Source: Onthophagus taurus (taxonomy: Eukaryota; Arthropoda; Insecta; Coleoptera; Scarabaeidae). Taken from it: a stretch of DNA of 64,000 bases. Below the pieces are notes generated by a model, which did no database searches, was not told the DNA's origin, and saw nothing but the letters and a program-made list of their open reading frames with translations. Within the stretch, counting starts at the first letter, position 1, and the number at the start of each line of letters is the position of its first letter. A program made the position numbers and the translations under genes. Where the stretch lies: the NCBI RefSeq assembly GCF_036711975.1, contig NC_091975.1, positions 5,458,501 through 5,522,500 on the forward strand, written 5' to 3'. Positions 58,291 through 64,000 of this stretch are shown here, piece by piece.

Positions 58291-61200
58291 CTTTACACAG
58301 AAGTTATACTTAAATTTCCATCAACTAAAAATATTTTTAACTATTTATCTTCATATCAAGATCTTAACAACACTCTTTACTCGAATTTGTTTCATTTATT
58401 GCATATCATAAATCATTTTAGTAATACTTCAATCTAAACATCTCTAGAATGCATGTGTGAATATAATCTAAGAATGTTCCAGAAATTGTCTTATATATAA
58501 ATAATGTTATAAAAGGTATTAGCAATAAAACTAGAAACTTCCAGGTTTAATCGTAAATTTATAAAAATCTGTCAAATGTTTCTTCTTCGGAAACAAATTT
58601 AAAGTAACGATTATTTAATTGCCGCCCTATCTCGGCTATACTTCTTGGAGAGAAAAGTAAGGATTCTGATGTTCGTATAGCTAAGTTCTTCGTTCAAGTT
58701 TGGATGTCTCAACCTCAAAGTATCCCGAGAAATTCAAGTAACGAGGTCTTTCAGGTCGATGTACTTTGAGTTTACCCGAAATTCTACACTGTAAGTGGTC
58801 TGCGATCAACCTAGGCTTAATCGAACAAAATCCTACGTCTTCTGTTCTAAATCCATATTAATGCAGAATAGAAACCAGAGTTATCTCCATCCGGCTGCCT
58901 GATATGTAGGTTGATGCAGAATATAATAACATGAATTACTTGAGAGTCCAACTCTTCTGCCACCCTTGATGATGCCCTCTCATTGTAGCAACTATGGAAA
59001 AAACAACATTACTTTCAATTTCTATAAATTATGGATAAATCTGACAGATATCAGATATTGCTCCCTATCTAAAAGCAGCACATTCTATATGGGATACCAT
59101 TTTGGCATGAACCTAAAACATGCAAAGTATCTGCTCTAAAATACAACAGATTAATTAACACCTTGAAGACTTGCAAATTGCGTTCGACCTCTTAATATTC
59201 TTCAGAGCTATACAACCCAAAACGCAATTCTAAAGCAGTCTTCAAAAGAAGTAAGAATATGAATACCGATTCCGAGTGAAATATCTACGAGAATATGAGA
59301 GTTTATGAAGACAAAGGTATTTTTGCAATGTAGCCAAATGTTCCTTTATGCTGCTCTATAGTTTGGGAGAGGACTTATAAAATTAGAACCCTTAAACTCA
59401 AAGCTGGAAATGATTTACAAGACGTAATAGTTGAATAAAAATATAAGCACTTGATACATCATGTTGTTCTAATCCTTTACCGATTTCAATCAGTCACGAT
59501 CATCATCAGGAGAATCGTTATGTTTTATAGTAATAATAAATACACTACTTAGTGCAACGCCCTCCTGTACTCTACTTAGTACATAAATATATAAAGTTGA
59601 TTTACTTTTAACTTACCCCTAAAACCATTGATCTTTGATGCAAACTATTCAATAAATCAAGAATTGTTTTAATAAATCCAGGATTAAACCCTGAAGCTTT
59701 TCGAGATATAAGTTTGCAAGAAGTAAATAAGAAAACATTTCTTAGGAATTTTATTTTACACCTTGACTTAACCCAAATATTTTAGAATTCTAACCTATGT
59801 AATCATCCAGATAATGATATAAGTCGTAAAACTTCTTATCGCATTCCTTCGATCACAAAAATGGAATTTAATTGAAATTCCATTGTAGATTAAATTTTCT
59901 ATCGCCCACTCACTATTAAAATGAATATTACAATAATTGTTACAAAATTGATTAAAAAAATGTTCTCGACAAACTTTCGTCATGGACTATTTATTAATCT
60001 GGGGCAAATACGATCTGATTCATTGTGTATCGGGTTTCTGAGATAAAGACGGGAATGAGGTTTCGTGTTTACTTATGGTGTTGTGTGCTTCTTCTTTTCC
60101 AGAAGTTTTGAAGACGAAAAATATTTAAAATAAAATTGGATCATTAACCTTTTTGTTGATTATGGAATTTTTTTATCTAGGGATCGTTTTCCTTATCGCT
60201 TGATTACAACTAAACAAAACATAGTCGTATTAATAATTTTGTGTGCGTAAACTCGGACATCGTGGTCGTTTATTTTTTTTTCTGAAAAACCTTTTTGTGA
60301 AAGGAAACTATTCGTCAGATGTATCCTTTTGTGGGACAGTCACAATACCGAAATTGGTAGCTTTAGAATTCGGTGTCTTTTCTTTTGAGAAAAGGGTCCC
60401 ACTCAAGAACTGATCGGGGTCAAGGAATTCAACATGTTACGATAATGAGAATAATTGTTTTTTTTTATTTTGTTTTGTATCTTAAATTCGTGCCCCGATA
60501 AAGTTTGATATCGATAATAGAAACGTGAAAATCAACATGGTGGTATTATTTTTGGTAAAGATTATTATCTCTTTTTGAGTTGTTTACACGACTAGGATTA
60601 TGATAGATTATCTTCTATTGAATAGAAATATTTTTAAAGTTTTTTTTTCAATTAGCATCTCTAATATAGGAAAATCCACGTGTGTTACCTAATTTTAATA
60701 ATAAAGAGTATCGATTATCGTGATGACTCGACAAGGTTATAAGTTAGTGAATAAAAAAGGAAAAAATCTCTAAAAAGTAGAAAGTATATAAAAAGTATCT
60801 TTTCTTTTTCGGTACAGAATCTTCGGGCTTCTGTCCGATCGGATTCCAACGCGAGCTGGACTACTCCGAAAACTTTAGGAGAGTCCGTAGAGACTGGAGG
60901 TTTCGGGCTCATTAGAATGATATATCGTGTCACCCGAGAATCAGGTATTCGTCGGCGGAGTAAAAAACGAAGAAAAAAATAAATCAAAAAAAAAAGAGGA
61001 AAGAAAACATACCTTCGACCCGAAACAAACTAAGTATCGGCGACCGCGGGACGCCTCATCCTTATCTGACCTTCTGGGGCGTAAAGCTAATCGATTTATC
61101 TAATAGGACTTAAACGGCGCGTCCTACCTGTCGCCTGAACGCGCCGGGGCGCCAAAATTCCCACGACAAACCAACCCCATAAAAATTTCAATAAAATTCT

Positions 61201-61309
61201 ATTCTAAAAAAATTGTTTTCGTTCATTTTGACGATTTTTTTAATTGATAACGAGAATTTAATACAATTTTTTTTGCTGTACTGCAAAATACAGGTTGGAA
61301 CAGAAATTA
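58291..61309. other. Hedgehog upstream noncoding DNA
   Basis: About 3 kb without a recognised gene. 58,620-59,420 has a more even base composition than its flanks and could be an old degraded repeat, but no motif was identifiable. A CACGTG E-box is at about 60,676 and a GC-rich patch at about 61,030-61,160. Confidence 0.4.
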
Positions 61310-61625
61310 ACTCAATTTGCTAGATACTGTTTCAAAAGACTAATTATTATTGATAGAAGACTAGATACTGATCACAGATTAGATATTGCATGCAGAAGAT
61401 TAGATAGTGCTAAACAGAGGACTAGTACTTGAGGCAGAAGATGAAATAGTGCTAATAGAAGACTAGATATTACTGACAAAAGAATAAATAGTACTGAAAG
61501 AAAGCTAGTACCGCTGTTGAAAGTCTAGATATTAAATATTGCTGACAGAGGACTAGCTGCTGCATCCAGAAGATTAGAGATAGCTTTCTAGAGACTTGTT
61601 ACAGCTTCCAGAAGAGCTTTTTTTA
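61310..61625 (+). repeat. Degenerate 21-bp tandem repeat, locus 2
   Basis: Same family as 1,300-1,770: units of about 21 bp such as AATAGAAGACTAGATATTACT, GACAAAAGAATAAATAGTACT and GACAGAGGACTAGCTGCTGC. One frame gives RRLDITDKRINST-like heptads interrupted by stops. About 14 units are seen. Confidence 0.65.
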
Positions 61626-64000
61626 ATGTAACTATCTCCAGGACAGAATGAGATTATGCTAGATCTGGAAGACATGAATGGGATATAGACATACTTAGTA
61701 GATTAACAAACACCCAAAAACACTTGATTCACTGGTTTAGTCACGGGATTTATGTATGAATGAAAAATTTTTCTTTATCAACCTTGGGTGTTAAAATTTA
61801 AAAAAATGTTAGCTTTTAAGTTCCGGGGAAGAAGAAAGAAAAGCAGCAAATGGAAAATCGGGGTTACAAAGTCGGCGTCCCTTTCTGCGCCGTCCGGGGA
61901 ACTATCAATCAGAGGGCCCCCAGGTAATTTAAACCGGAGAATCGTGTTTACAGATTCTAATCAAAACAAGGGCGACCGCCCGCGCGGACGTCTGAAAGGC
62001 TCAAAGGTTGCCCGTTCGTGTTCCGGGCGTATAGTTTTGACAGGATGGACCGCTAAACGCTCTTCTCTTAGCCGTTCGGTTCGTTCTCTCCACTTCGGGT
62101 TTCGAGCTCTCGTAAGATTTAGTGAGGCCCCTTTGCCGACAGAGTCGCCCTTTTATCAGGTGACAGTTTTCGTATTAATGAATGTTTCTACCGTATTGTG
62201 GTCAGTTCGGACCTTTCTTCTTTTCTTTTTATTTTGCTCTTTTCTTTTTTTTCGTTATCTTTTTTTTCTTTTTCATTTTTTTTTGAATCAAACCACACAC
62301 GATGTTATTTTTGTACATTTTACACCTAGATTAAAAAAAAAAATTAAAGGTAAAAGTTAAAAGAGTCTGATGGGAAGAGAAGTAAAGATCGTCGCCCGCA
62401 GAATTCGTTTTACGACGGCGGCGGCTTCGAACGCAAAAAGAAAGGGGCGATTCGATACACGGCCGCGCTGGAGAAATCGTCGCCCGCTTCCACAGGCAAG
62501 GCTTCCCCGAAAAACGACCGAAAAACGGACGCTATCGTGCGAACCGCGTAAAAACCGTCCGGGGCGAGCTTCCGCACGTTCCCAGCTCGTTTTCAAACCG
62601 CCTGCGTAATTGGCATTAAGCGGTGTTTAATGGTCAGACATTTGCGGTATCTCTTTATCGGCACCGTCCAATTGTCGCTAATTACGGATTACACTCAAAG
62701 TATCTTTTGAAGATAATTTTAAAAAAATTCTTAAATACTACAAAAACAAATGATAATCCAATTTTAAAAATTAAACCTTATCTTATCTAAAACGGATATA
62801 CATTTATACTTGGAATTCTCAATAATAATTAAAAGTTTCTCTTGCACACTTAATTCCTAGGAAGACTGTTTGTTCTTAATCATTCCTTATATAGAGATTG
62901 ACGTGTGGCCAGAATGCCAAAAATCACAACGTTATCCTGTTTATACAAAACTAATTCTCCCCAAAAAAGACTAACGACGATGTATGTTATGATGTTAGCT
63001 ACTTATTAACTTGTGGCACCAATCATGTTAGATCCGGTTGGGTTTTCTGTAATATGATGATAGTTTTTTGCGAATTGTTTCACTTTTTAGCCATGACTAC
63101 TTTGCTTCATACTAGCTAACATTCACACCGTCGATTCTCAAAAACACTGCTAACACCTAAAAAAGAAATTATTAACTAAATCCTTATGTTTTTTTAATTA
63201 AAAATGGTTTCCACTAAAACCGCCCTAAAAGAAACAAAAACGAACAACTAAACCACAAACCATTCGCTGAGGGTATACTATGCCCATACGGTCGACCTCT
63301 TGAATAGCTCAGTGACTCGTCAGAATATTAATAATAAGCCGGTCTCAGCGGGTAGCGCTCCACACCGACCATCTATGTTGGAGTTGGAACGGTCCCGCGT
63401 CCGACCCGCGGGTCTCACGCGGCCCGAACGCCCCGCCATTGGTTGCGACCACGGTGCAGGGCTATCGTGTTACGTTGCGGGTGTTGGAGATGCAATCTGT
63501 GTGAAAGAATTTTATTATTTATGGTTAGTCATAGTAAATGATCTCTCCCCCTCTTTCCCGGGCGTTTTAGTTCGTCTCTATCGCACTTATTTGAATTCTA
63601 TGCGTTGTATCTTTCTCTTTCGGCACAGCTCCGTTTCTTTTTTTGTTCTTTCTTTTTCATCCACGGAGAGTCCGTTTTTTTTGTTTCTTTTTGATACTCG
63701 ACCAAGGAGGACGACGACGACAACGATGGATATTAGAAAGAACCGCGAGACTCCTCGTGTGCCAGATTAATCACGCTAATTGTCAACATTAATCAAAAAG
63801 AGAGCAGCAAATAAAGATTTGTTTGTTACGAGGGGATTTTCTTGATTTAATTTTATAATAAATTATACTTCTTTGCAAAAATTAATGTGTTTATGACATA
63901 TATATTTTTTTAATTTGTTTTAATTTTATAAAAAGAAAGAGAAAATCCCGAAAGACGAAGCCGCGTTGGGGCGAGACGGTCACATTCCTGCTGGTTAATG
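61626..64000. other. Noncoding, GC-rich patches, no gene recognised
   Basis: GC-rich stretches at 61,860-62,160, 62,370-62,600 and 63,290-63,480 alternate with AT-rich DNA. A pyrimidine tract of about 80 nt lies at 62,210-62,290. Open frames (61,788-62,360 and 63,300-63,770) have no recognisable domain and end in low-complexity translations. Possible distal regulatory DNA. Confidence 0.4.

Noticed and set aside
58620-59420. Possible old retroelement upstream of hedgehog
   Set aside because: Base composition suggests an old insertion, but I could not identify any domain, end or repeat in either strand.
61788-62360. 190-codon open frame upstream of hedgehog
   Set aside because: Composition follows the GC-rich then T-rich DNA, ends in a run of Phe/Leu from a pyrimidine tract, and has no domain or splice support.
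1-64000. CRISPR arrays, ribosomal RNA genes, LTR or Polinton-type elements
   Set aside because: Looked for and not seen; the tandem arrays present are eukaryotic satellites with long units and no spacers.

Overview
The window is animal nuclear DNA, almost certainly from an insect. Evidence: AT-rich noncoding sequence, small GT-AG introns (52 bp to a few hundred bp), one 13.3-kb intron, an insect-type divergent ionotropic receptor, an NRF-6-type acyltransferase, a hedgehog gene with arthropod-style exon structure (its 262-nt middle exon matches the usual hedgehog exon 2), and recurrent GAGGTTATGT-type motifs near genes. A beetle or another holometabolous insect seems most likely to me, but the order is a guess. 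All coding models below were built by hand from reading frame, splice signals and family similarity. For every multi-exon gene the exon lengths add up to a whole number of codons.

Layout. 1-10,860 is a gene-poor stretch holding a degenerate 21-bp repeat (1.3-1.77 kb) and a GC-rich block with CRE and X-box-like sites (8.0-8.4 kb). 10.9-12.8 kb: ionotropic receptor (-). 14.4-16.6 kb: cytosolic asparaginyl-tRNA synthetase (-), head-to-head with a SURF6 homologue (+, 17.0-18.1 kb). 20.0-25.6 kb: NRF-6-like membrane acyltransferase (+), whose first intron contains a 361-bp dimeric satellite. 25.8-29.6 kb: a classical short-chain dehydrogenase (SDR) cluster of three genes and one 5'-truncated copy. 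30.1-37.6 kb is a dense block of mostly housekeeping genes: an unrecognised membrane protein (+), SAC3D1-like (-), RpL24 (-), a coiled-coil protein (+), SEC11 signal peptidase (+), a DNAJC9-like co-chaperone (-) and a 77-aa one-pass membrane protein (-). 37.6-42.4 kb is noncoding and holds two pogo-type MITEs. 42.4-57.9 kb is hedgehog (-). Its first intron holds LINE fragments, a MITE-family relic, GC-rich noncoding DNA and a 296-bp satellite array with a 12-bp hairpin in each unit. 57.9-64.0 kb is hedgehog upstream DNA without a recognisable gene, and the 21-bp repeat family reappears at 61.3 kb.

Functional reading. The genes do not form one pathway. The central block is protein and RNA housekeeping: tRNA charging, ribosome assembly, a ribosomal protein, signal-peptide cleavage, mRNA-export-type SAC3 and a histone/HSP70 co-chaperone. 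Several of these genes share short head-to-head promoters. The edges carry a developmental morphogen with a large regulatory neighbourhood and a chemosensory-type receptor. I see no CRISPR array, no convincing tRNA or rRNA gene, and no virus-derived, LTR or Polinton-like element.
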